The notes: generated by a model not told the origin, from the sequence alone. A stretch of DNA of 64,000 nucleotides from a bacterium (GCA_022825065.1 JAJDYR010000004.1:1-64000); one strand, 5' to 3'; shown: positions 43,582 through 52,271, numbered from the stretch's first letter. Numbers and translations are program-made.

Positions 43582-44190
43582 ATGCAGCTGAGCCGCTTTC
43601 CCGCCATCGAAGAGTGTATCGAGGCGTTCCGCCGCCTTCCGGGCGTGGGGCCGAAGAGCGCGCAGCGGATCGTCTTTCACCTTTTGGGCAAAGACCCCGA
43701 AGCCGCCGGGAAAATCGCCGCCTCCTGCGAGGCGCTTCATGAAAAGGTGGGCCTGTGCGGCACTTGTTCGATGCTCGTGGAAGGCGAAGCGGGCGGGATT
43801 GACTGCGCGGTTTGCGGCGCGCGCGACCCGAGCGTCATCTGCGTGGTGGAAGAGCCCGCAGACGTCTTCGCCGTGGAGCGCGCGGGCGGCGTGAAAGGCC
43901 GCTACCACGTGCTGATGGGCGTCATCTCCCCCCTCGACGGCGTGGATCCCGAAGACCTCACCGTCGCCCAGCTCATCGAGCGGGTGAAGGCGGGTGATGT
44001 GAAAGAGGTGATCCTCGCCCTGAACCCCAACATGGCGGGAGAGGGGACTTCTCTCTATCTCGCACAGGTGCTCAAGCCGCTCGGCGTGCGCGTCACCCAG
44101 CTGGCGCACGGCCTCCCCATGGGCAGCCATCTCGAATACGCGGACGAGATGACGCTCACCCGCTCACTCGAAGGCCGCCGCGAGATGTAG
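43582..44190 (+). CDS. recR: Recombination protein RecR
   Basis: The 202-residue protein has the helix-hairpin-helix LPGVGPKSAQRIVFHLL, a four-Cys zinc finger (Cys59, 62, 75, 78), a Toprim domain (VVEEPADVFAVERAG...YHVLMGVISPLDGV), and the C-terminal Walker-like LNPNMAGEGTSLYLA and THLAHGLPMGSHLEYAD-type end (TQLAHGLPMGSHLEYADEMTL split across segments). It acts with RecF and RecO in loading RecA at gaps. It completes the dnaX-ybaB-recR cluster. A repeat element follows its stop. Confidence 0.97.
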   Translation: MQLSRFPAIEECIEAFRRLPGVGPKSAQRIVFHLLGKDPEAAGKIAASCEALHEKVGLCGTCSMLVEGEAGGIDCAVCGARDPSVICVVEEPADVFAVERAGGVKGRYHVLMGVISPLDGVDPEDLTVAQLIERVKAGDVKEVILALNPNMAGEGTSLYLAQVLKPLGVRVTQLAHGLPMGSHLEYADEMTLTRSLEGRREM

Positions 44191-44200
44191 TTTTGCGCGG

Positions 44201-44473
44201 CGTTGTTGAAAGAGCCTCCCTTGCCAGGGGATAAAGGCAACCCCCCCTACCCCCCTTGTCAGGGGGGTATAAAAAGGCAAAGGCGAAGCCCGCCGCCGAC
44301 AGAGGGGCTTTTGATTTTTCTTGCCCCCCTGTTAAGGGGGGGTAGGGGGGGTTGGTTTTCGAGGCGAGAGGATCGCCCCCTCGAATGACGACAATATCGG
44401 ACAGGCACGGAGGCCTGTCCCTGCAAACCATCTACTTGCAGAATCCCCAAACGGCTTTTCCCAACAACCCCCA
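44201..44473. repeat. MITE-like C/G-tract repeat, copy 6
   Basis: Left end GTTGTTGAAAGAGCCTCCC, right end GGCTTTTCCCAACAACCCCC, core tracts near 44240-44270 and 44322-44356, plus one REP-like GGACAGGCACGGAGGCCTGT (44399-44424). It fills the gap between convergent recR and cyclophilin genes, where its hairpins could end transcription. Confidence 0.7.
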
Positions 44474-44474
44474 T

Positions 44475-45305
44475 TCAGGGCGTGTGGAGCCGGATCGAGA
44501 TGATCCGCACCTCTTGTTGCGGCATGCTTCCCGCTCCCACGGGCGTTGCACCGATTTTCTCCACCACGTTCATCCCCTTCACCACTTTTCCGAAAACCGT
44601 GTGCTTACCGGTGAGCCAGGGGGTGTCGATCAGGTTGATGAAAAACTGCGAGCCGTTCGTGTTGGGGCCCGAGTTCGCCATCGCGAGCACGCCCTTCAAG
44701 GGCGGGCGCGATTTGAGCTTCCCGTTGAAGCGGTAACCCATGTTCTCGTACGCGTCCTTGAGCGTTAATTCGGCGAGGCGCTTTTTTACCTCTTCCATGC
44801 GCTTGTCGAGGTCGGCCTGGGAACGGATGCCCATTTGCTGGAACAGGGGATGCACCAGGGTGCGCTGGAAATCGTTCTGGTTCCTGATGGGCAAAAAGGC
44901 GTGGGGACGTCCGTCCTTCACGGCCTTCATTTTGTGCAGGCCCAAGGCGTCGGCGTTGATTTCGTCCTCGAAGTTGTACCCGGGACCACCGGTTCCGTTT
45001 CCCTTGGGGTCGCCTCCCTGAATCATGAACTCCTTGATGACGCGGTGAAACTTCAGCCCGTCGAAGAACGGGCGCTTTACTTTCTCGCTGGTCTTGTGGT
45101 CGACGAAGACGCGCTTGCCCATGGCAAGGTCCATAAAGTTCGCCACCGTCTTGGGGGCTTCTTCAGGGAACATCTCGATGTAGACGTCGCCGAAATTCGT
45201 CTTCATCAAAAGAACCGGGTTGGTGGGTTTTTCCTTTGCGATCTCCTGTGCGAAAGAGGCCGAGGCCACGAGGAGCGAGAGAGCGATTGCGAGTATGATT
45301 TTCAT
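44475..45305 (-). CDS. Exported cyclophilin-type peptidyl-prolyl isomerase
   Basis: The 276-residue protein has a signal peptide (MKIILAIALSLLVASASFAQ) and a cyclophilin domain: MKTNFGDVYIEMFPEEAPKTVANF, FHRVIKEFMIQGGDPKGNG (catalytic Arg), MANSGPNTNGSQFFINL (Gln and Phe) and WLTGKHTVFGKVVKGMNVV. An insertion of about 85 residues (DALGLHKMKAVKDG... to PPLKGVLAM) makes it larger than typical cyclophilins. It probably assists folding in the periplasm. The ATG at 45305 has GGAG with 7-base spacing. Confidence 0.93.
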   Translation of the reverse strand: MKIILAIALSLLVASASFAQEIAKEKPTNPVLLMKTNFGDVYIEMFPEEAPKTVANFMDLAMGKRVFVDHKTSEKVKRPFFDGLKFHRVIKEFMIQGGDPKGNGTGGPGYNFEDEINADALGLHKMKAVKDGRPHAFLPIRNQNDFQRTLVHPLFQQMGIRSQADLDKRMEEVKKRLAELTLKDAYENMGYRFNGKLKSRPPLKGVLAMANSGPNTNGSQFFINLIDTPWLTGKHTVFGKVVKGMNVVEKIGATPVGAGSMPQQEVRIISIRLHTP

Positions 45306-45435
45306 TGCGTATCTCCGGGTAATTGCGTGAAAAGAGGTATGTTCCCATCCTCTCAGGCTGCTCGGTAGAGGCGAGTCCGGCCGGGCGTTCGATGTCTGAT
45401 GATGCGTCGCATTCTTATCCATAAAAGGGGAGATT

Positions 45436-45936
45436 TCAATTCATCCGACCGAAGCGCTGCGCGAGCACTTCTTCGCGGTAGGAAAATATGCGGCCCAGTT
45501 GGCGGCTTACAACGAAATGATTGACCAGGAACGAGAGAGGCCCCAGCGACAGCTTGTAGTGGATGATGTCGCGCATCTCGACGCCTCCTTCGATCGGCTG
45601 AAAATGGTGCTGGTGGTGCCAGAAGCGATAGGGGCCGAAGCGCTGTTCGTCCACAAAGAATCGACCCTCTTCCACATAGGTGATCTCCGTTACCCAGTTG
45701 ACGGGAATCCGCAGAAGGGGCCTCACCTTGTAACAGATGAGCATGCCGGGATGCATCTTCAAAGGCAACTCGTTCTCGACGACCAGGTGAAGTTCGGGCG
45801 GCGTGATCTCCGCGAGATTCCGGGGATTCGAGAAAAACGCCCAGGCGGCGTCGGGTTCGATGGGAAGCTGCTGGGTCGCGTCCAGGCGGAAGAAATTCAA
45901 TCTTGTTTTATTCTCGTTCTTCGCGGCGTTTCGCAA
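45436..45936 (-). CDS. SRPBCC-family ligand-binding protein
   Basis: The 166-residue protein resembles the START/Bet v1-like proteins of the 'ligand-binding SRPBCC' group (COG4276 type): TQQLPIEPDAAWAFFSNPRNLAEITPP, GMLICYKVRPLLRIPVNWVTEI, FVDEQRFGPYRFWHHQHHF, and GVEMRDIIHYKLSLGPLSFLVN. Function of this family is unknown, possibly lipid or hydrophobic ligand binding. It stands alone, 132 bases upstream of the cyclophilin start in the same direction. Start is the first ATG at 45936; a nearer start is possible. Confidence 0.85.
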   Translation of the reverse strand: MRNAAKNENKTRLNFFRLDATQQLPIEPDAAWAFFSNPRNLAEITPPELHLVVENELPLKMHPGMLICYKVRPLLRIPVNWVTEITYVEEGRFFVDEQRFGPYRFWHHQHHFQPIEGGVEMRDIIHYKLSLGPLSFLVNHFVVSRQLGRIFSYREEVLAQRFGRMN

Positions 45937-46044
45937 AGCGTCTGCTCCATCCGCACGGCCGGGGGTATGTTGCGAGGGCGGCGCGCCCGTAGAAAAGAGA
46001 ACGCGGGCAGCTCAACTCTCCCGACAAGTCTGCCGGTATGAAAC

Positions 46045-46137
46045 TGGCGGAGAGGGAGGGATTCGAACCCTCGAGGCACCTTGTGGGCACCTATACGATT
46101 TCCAGTCGTACTCCTTCGGCCTCTCGGACACCTCTCC
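46045..46137 (-). tRNA. tRNA-Ser (anticodon GGA)
   Basis: The minus strand reads GGAGAGGTGTCCGAGAGGCC and folds as a class II tRNA: a 7-bp acceptor stem (GGAGAGG with CCTCTCC), a TACGA/TCGTA anticodon stem with loop CTGGAAA (anticodon GGA at 46101-46103), a long variable arm (TAGGTGCCCACAAGGTGCCT) and T-loop GGGTTCGAATCCC. The CCA end is encoded (46045-46047). It reads UCC and UCU serine codons. Confidence 0.95.
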
Positions 46138-46276
46138 GCGGGAGCGGGGCCGTCGCGCGAATCACGAACGGGCCATGCGGGGGCTTGTATATCACGGAGG
46201 GCGCCACGCTGTCAGTCGGCCCTGCATATTGCGCCTTGACTTTTCTCCTCGCTTTCCCGATGATTCCAGGTACGTC

Positions 46277-46292
46277 AGAAAGGAGGTGATCC
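46277..46292 (+). promoter_or_regulatory. Extended Shine-Dalgarno, perfect complement of the 16S 3' end
   Basis: AGAAAGGAGGTGATCC is exactly the reverse complement of the usual bacterial 16S rRNA 3' end (GGATCACCTCCTTTCT). It is followed by an ATG 5 bases later. Such extreme ribosome sites are rare; they are known ahead of some rpsU genes. Confidence 0.6.
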
Positions 46293-46296
46293 TAAT

Positions 46297-46335
46297 ATGA
46301 AAATACACTGTAGGGACGAGGTGACCGGCGCCTAG
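46297..46335 (+). CDS. 12-codon leader ORF behind the extended Shine-Dalgarno
   Basis: ATG to TAG encodes the peptide MKIHCRDEVTGA. Its first nine residues resemble the N terminus of ribosomal protein S21 (M-x-V-x-V-R-D-x-x), but the rest of S21 is absent. The stop lies inside the structured RNA region. It could be a leader peptide, a truncated rpsU remnant, or a site of ribosome capture. Translation is supported only by the ribosome site and start. Confidence 0.45.
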   Translation: MKIHCRDEVTGA

Positions 46336-46412
46336 GGGAGAGAGCCCTGAGGAGATTCCCATGGGTTCATTCTTCGCCCAGGCGAATCCCCACCAGGTCA
46401 CCGAACGATGGG

Positions 46413-46442
46413 AAACCCCGGTCCGAAAGGGCCGGGGTTTTT
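46413..46442 (+). terminator. Rho-independent terminator
   Basis: AAACCCCGGTCC-GAAA-GGGCCGGGGTTT forms a 12-bp stem with one G-T pair and a GAAA tetraloop, followed by a T-run. It is the clearest intrinsic terminator in the window and ends the transcript starting before 46277. Confidence 0.88.
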
Positions 46443-46512
46443 CACGTCGCGCCATCTGAAAAATTTCCACCTATCACACCATTTGTCTTCAAAGCATAAG
46501 GAGCAAGATTCG

Positions 46513-46971
46513 ATGCCGCAGACGAGTTGGACGGTCTATCTATCCGGGGAAGTGCACACCGACTGGCGCGAACGCATCACCGGGGGAGCGGAAAAAGCGG
46601 GCCTGCCGATCACCTTTCTCGCCCCCGTCACGGACCACGACGCGAGCGACGATTGCGGCGTGTCGATTCTCGGCGGTGAGGAAAAACCGTTCTGGAAAGA
46701 CCGCAAGGGCGCGGGCGTGAACGCCATCAGGACGCGCACGCTCATCGAGAAGGCCGACGTCGTGGTCGTGCGCTTCGGGGAGAAATACAGGCAGTGGAAC
46801 GCCGCGTTCGACGCGGGCTACGCGGCGGCCCTGGGGAAAGCCCTCATCACCCTGCACGACCCGGGCCACACCCACGCCCTCAAGGAAGTCGACGCCGCCG
46901 CCATGGCCGTGGCCAAGGAGCCCGAGCAGGTGGTGCGCATTCTCAACTACGCCATCAACGGAACATTGTAG
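46513..46971 (+). CDS. YtoQ-family protein
   Basis: The 152-residue protein matches the YtoQ family throughout: WTVYLSGEVHTDWRERI, ITFLAPVTDHDASDDCG, GEEKPFWKDRKGAGVNAIRT, ADVVVVRFGEKYRQWNAAFDAGYAAALGKAL, HDPGHTHALKEVDAAA. The fold is nucleoside 2-deoxyribosyltransferase-like; the biochemical role is not established. The ATG at 46513 follows AAGGAG. It lies 70 bases after the terminator of the structured RNA. Confidence 0.92.
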   Translation: MPQTSWTVYLSGEVHTDWRERITGGAEKAGLPITFLAPVTDHDASDDCGVSILGGEEKPFWKDRKGAGVNAIRTRTLIEKADVVVVRFGEKYRQWNAAFDAGYAAALGKALITLHDPGHTHALKEVDAAAMAVAKEPEQVVRILNYAINGTL

Positions 46972-46972
46972 G

Positions 46973-47276
46973 GGGTTGGTGAAAAATTCCTCAAGGCTCC
47001 TGCTCGACCAAGGAGAAGAAAAACACTCCCCCCTTGAGGGGGATTGTTGCAAAAATCATCCTTGGCCGTAATGATGGCCAAAACCCGAACCCGGGCGGAG
47101 GCGCAGGCTGTCGTCTTGAAAACCAACCCCCCCTACCCCCCTTGTCAGGGGGGCAAGAAAAATCAAAACCCCCCTCAGCCCGGCGGGGGCGCGTCGCCTT
47201 TTTATGCCCCCCTGACAAGGGGGGGTAGGGGGGGTTGCCTTTATCCCCTGAGGAGGGGGGCTTTTTCAACAACCCC
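46973..47276. repeat. MITE-like C/G-tract repeat, copy 7
   Basis: Left end GGTTGGTGAAAAATTCC, right end GGCTTTTTCAACAACCCCC, core tracts near 47126-47156 and 47206-47238. It lies between convergent ytoQ and hydroxyacid dehydrogenase genes; the 329-base gap holds nothing else. Confidence 0.7.
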
Positions 47277-47300
47277 CGCATGCGTGCCCTGCATACGAAC

Positions 47301-48308
47301 TCACCTCCCCCGCGCCAGGACCTCATAGGCTTCCGGGTTCACGAGGGTGGAGGGCCGCTCGCCCCGGAAGTAGGCGAGGACGCACTCGGTCGTGTGGCGG
47401 AGCGTGTTGCGAATCGCATCCTCGCCGCGGCCGCCCAGGTGGGGGGCGAGCACGGCGTTTTCGAGCGTGAAGACGGGATGCGAATAATCGGGCGGCTCCT
47501 CGGGGAACACGTCGATGCCCGCGCCCCGGATGACGCCATTCTGAAGAGCCTCCGTAACAGCGTCCAGATCGAAGACGGGTCCCCGCGAGGTGTTGAAGAC
47601 GTAGGCGTCGGGCTTCATGAGGCTCAAGATTTCGCGGTTGATGATGTGCGTCGTCCCGGGCGTCAGCGGCACGTGGCAGGTGAGGTAGTCCGATTCCCTC
47701 GCCAGTTCTTCCAGGCTCACGAAGCGCACGCCCAGCGCTTTCGCCGTCTCCTCGTCTTGCACGATGTCGTGGGCGATCACCTTCATGTCGAAAGCGACGG
47801 CCCGCTTCGCCACCTGCTTGCCGATGTTCCCGAACCCCAGTATCCCCATCGTCATCCCGTTGAGCGGACGCATGGGCGGCTGAATCTCCCGCCACAGGCC
47901 CTTTCTGATTTCCGTGTCCAGCCAGCCGATGCGCCGGACGGCGCAGAGCAGCATGCCGAAGAGATGCTCCGCCACGGACTGTGAGTTCTGCCCCGCCGAG
48001 TTCGCCACGAGTACGCCCCGCTCGGTGGCCGCCGGAATGTCGACGTTGTTCAGGCCCACGCCGGCGCGCACGATGATTTTCACCCCGGGCGCGCCATCCA
48101 TCACGCCTGCCGTATAAGGCTCCGCCCCCGCGATGACGGCGGTGACGCCCGGCAGGGCCGCGATGACGTCTTCCTCCGGCATGTAGCCCCGGCACTCGTC
48201 GAGACGCACCTCGAGCCCCTCGTCCACCAGGGGCCGGAACATCTCCATCGGGTCATCGAAATTCAGGATAAATGGGGTTCCCACCCAGACCACGGGTTTA
48301 TCGCTCAT
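47301..48308 (-). CDS. D-2-hydroxyacid dehydrogenase (phosphoglycerate dehydrogenase-like)
   Basis: The 335-residue protein has the NAD-binding GILGFGNIGKQVAKRAV, and the catalytic Arg (NTSRGPVFDLD), Glu (GIDVFPEEPPD) and His (LAPHLGGRGEDA) typical of D-isomer-specific 2-hydroxyacid dehydrogenases. It would reduce a 2-keto acid or oxidise the hydroxy acid with NAD(H). There is no ACT or regulatory domain, so serine biosynthesis is not implied. It lies 62 bases after a crotonase gene on the same strand, in a catabolic neighbourhood. Confidence 0.92.
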   Translation of the reverse strand: MSDKPVVWVGTPFILNFDDPMEMFRPLVDEGLEVRLDECRGYMPEEDVIAALPGVTAVIAGAEPYTAGVMDGAPGVKIIVRAGVGLNNVDIPAATERGVLVANSAGQNSQSVAEHLFGMLLCAVRRIGWLDTEIRKGLWREIQPPMRPLNGMTMGILGFGNIGKQVAKRAVAFDMKVIAHDIVQDEETAKALGVRFVSLEELARESDYLTCHVPLTPGTTHIINREILSLMKPDAYVFNTSRGPVFDLDAVTEALQNGVIRGAGIDVFPEEPPDYSHPVFTLENAVLAPHLGGRGEDAIRNTLRHTTECVLAYFRGERPSTLVNPEAYEVLARGR

Positions 48309-48370
48309 TCGCTTTCATCTCCATTTCACTCGTTCTTGTATGTATTGAGAAAAATAAGGGAAACAGCAGC

Positions 48371-49138
48371 CTATCTGCCTCGCCACTCGGGCTTTCTCTT
48401 CTCGCGGAATGCGAGGATTCCTTCTTTCGAGTCTTCCGTGTGCAGGATGCGGTCCGCCACGTCGCGCGACATGTAGACCCTGTCCTTATAGCCCAGGTCC
48501 TCGCCCCGGCGCGCCGCCTCCTTGATGGCGCAGACCGCCATGGGCGCCGCCTCCAGGATTTCGTGCGCGTAGCGCACAGCCGTCGGCAGCAGTTCCTCGT
48601 GCGGCACCACCTCGGTGGCGATGCCCAGACGCAGGCACTCCTCGGCGGGAATGAACTTGCCGCGCATGAGGTAGCTCATCGCCTGCGTCCAGGGAATCGC
48701 GTGCGCGCACATGGCGGGGCCGCTCACCGAGGATATCCCCCGGAGCACCTGCGGCCAGCCCATGGAGCCGCGCTCTGAAAAAATCAGGATGTCCGAGTTC
48801 AGCGCGAAGCCCGCCCCCTGGGCGAGGCAGGGACCGTTGATGGCGCAGATGACGGGCTTGTAGAGATAGCGGAGATACAGGTAAAGCTCGTCGTTCGACA
48901 TCACATCGGCGTCGCCCTCGGGCATCTTCTCCACGATGTCCTTGCCCGAGCAGAAAACGTCCCCCGCCGCCGTGATGACGGCCACCCAGACGTCCGGGTT
49001 GTGCTTGATGTCCACGTAGGCGTCCTGCACCTCCTTGCGCATGGCGTAGTTGATGGCGTTTTTCTTCTCGGGCCGGTTCAGGGTGAGATACGCGACGTGG
49101 TTCTTGACTTCGTAGGTGGTTGCTTCTCGATTGGCCAT
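48371..49138 (-). CDS. Enoyl-CoA hydratase/isomerase family protein (crotonase)
   Basis: The 255-residue protein has the crotonase fold: LTLNRPEKKNAIN, VFCSGKDI and the oxyanion helix CLAQGAGFALNSDI. In the usual first catalytic Glu position (FGxPE) it has MGWPQ, that is Gln, so ordinary hydratase chemistry is doubtful; it may be an isomerase, hydrolase or other crotonase. It is divergent from the TPP-enzyme gene and upstream of the hydroxyacid dehydrogenase. Confidence 0.88.
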   Translation of the reverse strand: MANREATTYEVKNHVAYLTLNRPEKKNAINYAMRKEVQDAYVDIKHNPDVWVAVITAAGDVFCSGKDIVEKMPEGDADVMSNDELYLYLRYLYKPVICAINGPCLAQGAGFALNSDILIFSERGSMGWPQVLRGISSVSGPAMCAHAIPWTQAMSYLMRGKFIPAEECLRLGIATEVVPHEELLPTAVRYAHEILEAAPMAVCAIKEAARRGEDLGYKDRVYMSRDVADRILHTEDSKEGILAFREKRKPEWRGR

Positions 49139-49329
49139 GGCCGGGCTTCCTTTTGCTGAAAAGGTGCGGGAGCGACGCCTCCTGTCCCATGAATTCTCTC
49201 AAGATGGTCGCGCATTGTAGCGAAAACCGCCCGAGCGCGCCCCCGTGCACGGAAATTTCCTTAACTCCAAACTTGTGAGAAACTGAAGCCCCGGACAAAC
49301 GCATCCACCGAACCGATAGGAGAAGCCAC

Positions 49330-50979
49330 ATGCGCGTCGTCGACGTCATCGCCGGAATCCTGAAGCGCGAAGGGGTGAGGAACCTCAAATGCTACCCCAC
49401 CACCGTCCAGATAGAAGCGGCCGCCGCTATCGGCATCCGGCCCATCGTCTGCCGTCAGGAGCGCGTGGGGGTGGGCATCGCGGACGGCTTCGCCCGCGTC
49501 ACCAACGGCGCTTCTCCTTCCGTCTTCACCATGCAGTACGGGCCGGGGGCGGAAAACGCCTTTCCGGGCATCTCCACCGCGTATTCGGATTCCACGCCCA
49601 TGCTGCTGCTCCCCCTGGGCCACGCCAGGGGGCGCGACCGCGTGTTCCCCATGTTCAGTTCCGTCGACTCCTACGCCTCGGTCACGAAATCGGCCGAGCA
49701 GATCAACGTGCCCGAACGGGCGGCGGACGCCATGCGCCGCGCCTTTCACGCGATGCGGAACGGGCGCCCCGGCCCCGTGCTCGTCGAGCTGCCCGAAGAC
49801 GTGGCGGGGGCGGAAGTCAGTGAGGATATGCTCGCGGGCTACACGCCCGTGAAGCGAACGCGCGCCCAGGCGGACCCACAGGACGTGGAGAGCGCCGCCG
49901 AGGCGCTGGTCGAGGCGAAGCGTCCGGTAATACTCGCGGGCGCGGGCGTTCTCTACGCCGAGGCGACCGGGGAATTACGCGAACTGGCGGAACTCATCCA
50001 GGTTCCCGTGTTGACCACCATGGAGGGCAAGAGCGCGATCTCGGAAGCGAACCATCCCCTCGCCTTGGGCGTCGGTTCGAGCGTCATGGCGGGTCCCGCC
50101 TATCATTTCTTAAGAGACGCGGACCTCGTGTTCGCCGTCGGCACGAGCCTCACCGACCACGGCCTCGCCACGCGCGTGCCCGGCGGCAAGACCATCGTCC
50201 ACGCGACGAACGATTCCGTAGATATCAACAAGAATTACGCCGCCGATCATCCCGCCCTCGGAGATGCCAAGCTCGTGCTGCGCCAGTTCATCGACTGCTG
50301 CGCCGAGCGGGTGAAGGGCGCGGAGAGAGACAAGAGTGTGCAGGCGCAGGTGGCGGAGGCGCGGAAGGCCTGGCTCGACGAGTGGGCGCCCAAGCTCACT
50401 TCGGATGAAAAGCCCATCAACCCCTACCGCGTCATCGGGGAGTTGATGCGGAACGTCCCTGCGGCGGAGGCCATCGCCACCCACGATTCGGGGAACCCGC
50501 GGTACGAGATGCTGCCCATGTATCTTTGCGACACGCCCAGGTCTTATCTCGGCTGGGGGAAATCCCACCAGCTCGGCACGGGGCTCGGCCTCGCGATGGG
50601 CGCGAAACTCGCCGCGCCCGAGAAGTTCTGCGTGAACTTCATGGGCGATGCGGCGTTCGGCATGACGGGGCTCGATTTCGAGACCGCCGTACGCGAGAAC
50701 TTCCCCATCTGCACGGTGGTGCTCAAGAACTCCACCATGGCGGTGGAGACCAATCACATGGCGCTCTCCCACGAGAAATACGGCACCCGCGACGTGGGCG
50801 GCGAATACGCCGACATCGCCAGGGCGCTGGGCGGCTGGGCGAAGCGCGTGGAGGAGCCGGGCGAGGTCGGTCCCGCCTTCCTGGAAGCCAGGCGTGTGAC
50901 TGAAGAAGGGACGCCCGCGCTGCTCGAGTTCATCACGAGCGAGGAGATGGGCTACTCCCACCCCCGCCCGTTCGGCTAG
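49330..50979 (+). CDS. TPP-dependent enzyme (acetolactate synthase/2-hydroxyacyl lyase-like)
   Basis: The 549-residue protein has the three-domain layout of TPP-dependent decarboxylases: the N-terminal pyrimidine-binding domain with catalytic Glu44 (CRQERVGVGIADG), a central domain (AKRPVILAGAGVLYAEA), and a C-terminal PP domain with the TPP motif GDAAFGMTGL...N467 (Gly439-Asp440 to Asn467). There is no clear FAD-site signature of acetolactate synthase, and it is shorter. Possible roles include a 2-keto acid decarboxylase or 2-hydroxyacyl-CoA lyase. It stands alone between a divergent crotonase and a repeat. Confidence 0.88.
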   Translation: MRVVDVIAGILKREGVRNLKCYPTTVQIEAAAAIGIRPIVCRQERVGVGIADGFARVTNGASPSVFTMQYGPGAENAFPGISTAYSDSTPMLLLPLGHARGRDRVFPMFSSVDSYASVTKSAEQINVPERAADAMRRAFHAMRNGRPGPVLVELPEDVAGAEVSEDMLAGYTPVKRTRAQADPQDVESAAEALVEAKRPVILAGAGVLYAEATGELRELAELIQVPVLTTMEGKSAISEANHPLALGVGSSVMAGPAYHFLRDADLVFAVGTSLTDHGLATRVPGGKTIVHATNDSVDINKNYAADHPALGDAKLVLRQFIDCCAERVKGAERDKSVQAQVAEARKAWLDEWAPKLTSDEKPINPYRVIGELMRNVPAAEAIATHDSGNPRYEMLPMYLCDTPRSYLGWGKSHQLGTGLGLAMGAKLAAPEKFCVNFMGDAAFGMTGLDFETAVRENFPICTVVLKNSTMAVETNHMALSHEKYGTRDVGGEYADIARALGGWAKRVEEPGEVGPAFLEARRVTEEGTPALLEFITSEEMGYSHPRPFG

Positions 50980-50992
50980 CTCCGGCGCGGCA

Positions 50993-51252
50993 CGCGTTGA
51001 AAAAGCCCCCGAGAAGGTAACGGTACCCCCCCTGAAAGGGAAATCCCATAAAAGCACCCCCCCCTACCCCCCTTGTCAGGGGGTATAAAAAGGCGATGCG
51101 CCCCTACCGGGCTGAGAGGGTTTTGCTTTTTCTTGCCCCCCTGACAAGGGGGGTAGGGGGGGTTGCTTGCTACGAGGGAGGTCGGGGGTTCGCGCGAAAG
51201 CGGCCTTCCCTCTAAAGGCAATATCCCCCGGCGCGGGGTTTTTCAAGGGCCC
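50993..51252. repeat. MITE-like C/G-tract repeat, copy 8
   Basis: Left end GCGTTGAAAAAGCCCCCGAG, right end GGTTTTTCAAGGGCCC, core tracts near 51056-51085 and 51137-51166. It separates the convergent TPP-enzyme and oxidoreductase genes. Confidence 0.7.
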
Positions 51253-51257
51253 GCGGC

Positions 51258-52247
51258 CTACGCCTCGACGACGATCTTGCCCATCTGCTGGTTCGATTCC
51301 ATGTACTTGTACGCCCCCACCGTATCGTCGAGCGGGAACGTCTTCGCGACGATGGGCTTGAGCGCGCCCGATTCGAGGCCCTCGTAGATGAATTTCTTCC
51401 CCTTCTCCCTTTTTTCCGGGAACTTCGTGATCTCCATGATCGTGTAGCACCGGAAGGTCAGCCCTTTCCGCAGAGCCGGGAACAGGGGTATCACCGCATC
51501 CTCGGGCGAGAGGCGGCCGTAGAGGAAAATCGAGCCCTGGTAAGCGGTCGCATCGGCGACCTTCGGCAGCGTGGACCCGACGACGGGGTCGAAGACGACG
51601 TCGGCGCCCGCGCCTCCCGTGATATCCATCACCGACTCCGCCAGATCCTCCTCGTCCGTCACGACGACCCGGTTCGCGCCGATGTTCAGGAGAAAATCCT
51701 TCTTGCCCGCTCCGCGCGTCGTGGCGATCACCCGCGCGCCGACCGATTTCGCAATCTGTATCGCCGCGACGCCCACGCTGCTGCTCGCCGCCGTGAGCAG
51801 GACGGTGTCTCCCTCCTTCAATCCTCCGAATTCGATGAGCGCGCCGTATGCGGTGAAATACGGCATCCAGATGGACGCGGCCTCGGCGGGCGAGAGGTTA
51901 TCGGGATAGCGCGCGGCGGCGAACGCGGGCACGACCGCCTGCTCGCCGCACACCCCGTGCTCCACCATCGAGAAGCAGGGAATCGTGCTCACCCGGTCCC
52001 CGACTGCAAGATCCTCCACGCCCGGACCCACGGCGTCTATCGCCCCGCAGGCCTCGTAGCCGATGCGGGAAGGAAACTCGGGCTTGTCGTGGTAGCGGCC
52101 CTCGCGGAAGAGAATCTCCGCCCGGTTGAGGCCTATCGTCTCCACGGCGAGCCGCACCTCGCCCTCCCCCGGCTCCAGATCAGGAACTTCCGCCACGCGG
52201 AGCACGTCCGCGCCGCCCAACTCGTCGAACAAAACCGCTTTCGGCAT
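51258..52247 (-). CDS. MDR-family zinc-free alcohol dehydrogenase/quinone oxidoreductase
   Basis: The 329-residue protein has the medium-chain dehydrogenase fold: an N-terminal GroES-like domain with GYEACGAIDAVGPGVEDLAVGDRV and a Rossmann domain with TAASSSVGVAAIQIAK. The structural zinc Cys set is absent, and the catalytic zinc ligands are not visible, so it fits the zinc-free quinone oxidoreductase/enoyl reductase group using NADPH. It is 24 bases downstream of the LigB-like dioxygenase gene on the same strand, so a role in aromatic or cyclic substrate catabolism is possible. Confidence 0.9.
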   Translation of the reverse strand: MPKAVLFDELGGADVLRVAEVPDLEPGEGEVRLAVETIGLNRAEILFREGRYHDKPEFPSRIGYEACGAIDAVGPGVEDLAVGDRVSTIPCFSMVEHGVCGEQAVVPAFAAARYPDNLSPAEAASIWMPYFTAYGALIEFGGLKEGDTVLLTAASSSVGVAAIQIAKSVGARVIATTRGAGKKDFLLNIGANRVVVTDEEDLAESVMDITGGAGADVVFDPVVGSTLPKVADATAYQGSIFLYGRLSPEDAVIPLFPALRKGLTFRCYTIMEITKFPEKREKGKKFIYEGLESGALKPIVAKTFPLDDTVGAYKYMESNQQMGKIVVEA

Positions 52248-52271
52248 TCCTTCATCCTCCTTCGTAATCGC

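Larger units (their letters stand above)
46277..46442 (+). ncRNA. Unassigned structured RNA ending in an intrinsic terminator
   Basis: After the leader ORF, GGTGACC (46320-46326) pairs with GGTCACC (46396-46402), enclosing GGGGA/TCCCC and other short stems, and the transcript ends in a strong terminator. The region does not match any riboswitch or 6S pattern I could recall with confidence. It may be a small RNA or a regulated leader for the YtoQ gene downstream, but the terminator makes a standalone RNA likely. Confidence 0.45.

Noticed and set aside
46277..46292. End of a 16S rRNA gene on the minus strand
   Set aside because: Only 16 bases match; no other rRNA sequence is present, and the orientation instead gives an extended ribosome-binding site before an ATG.
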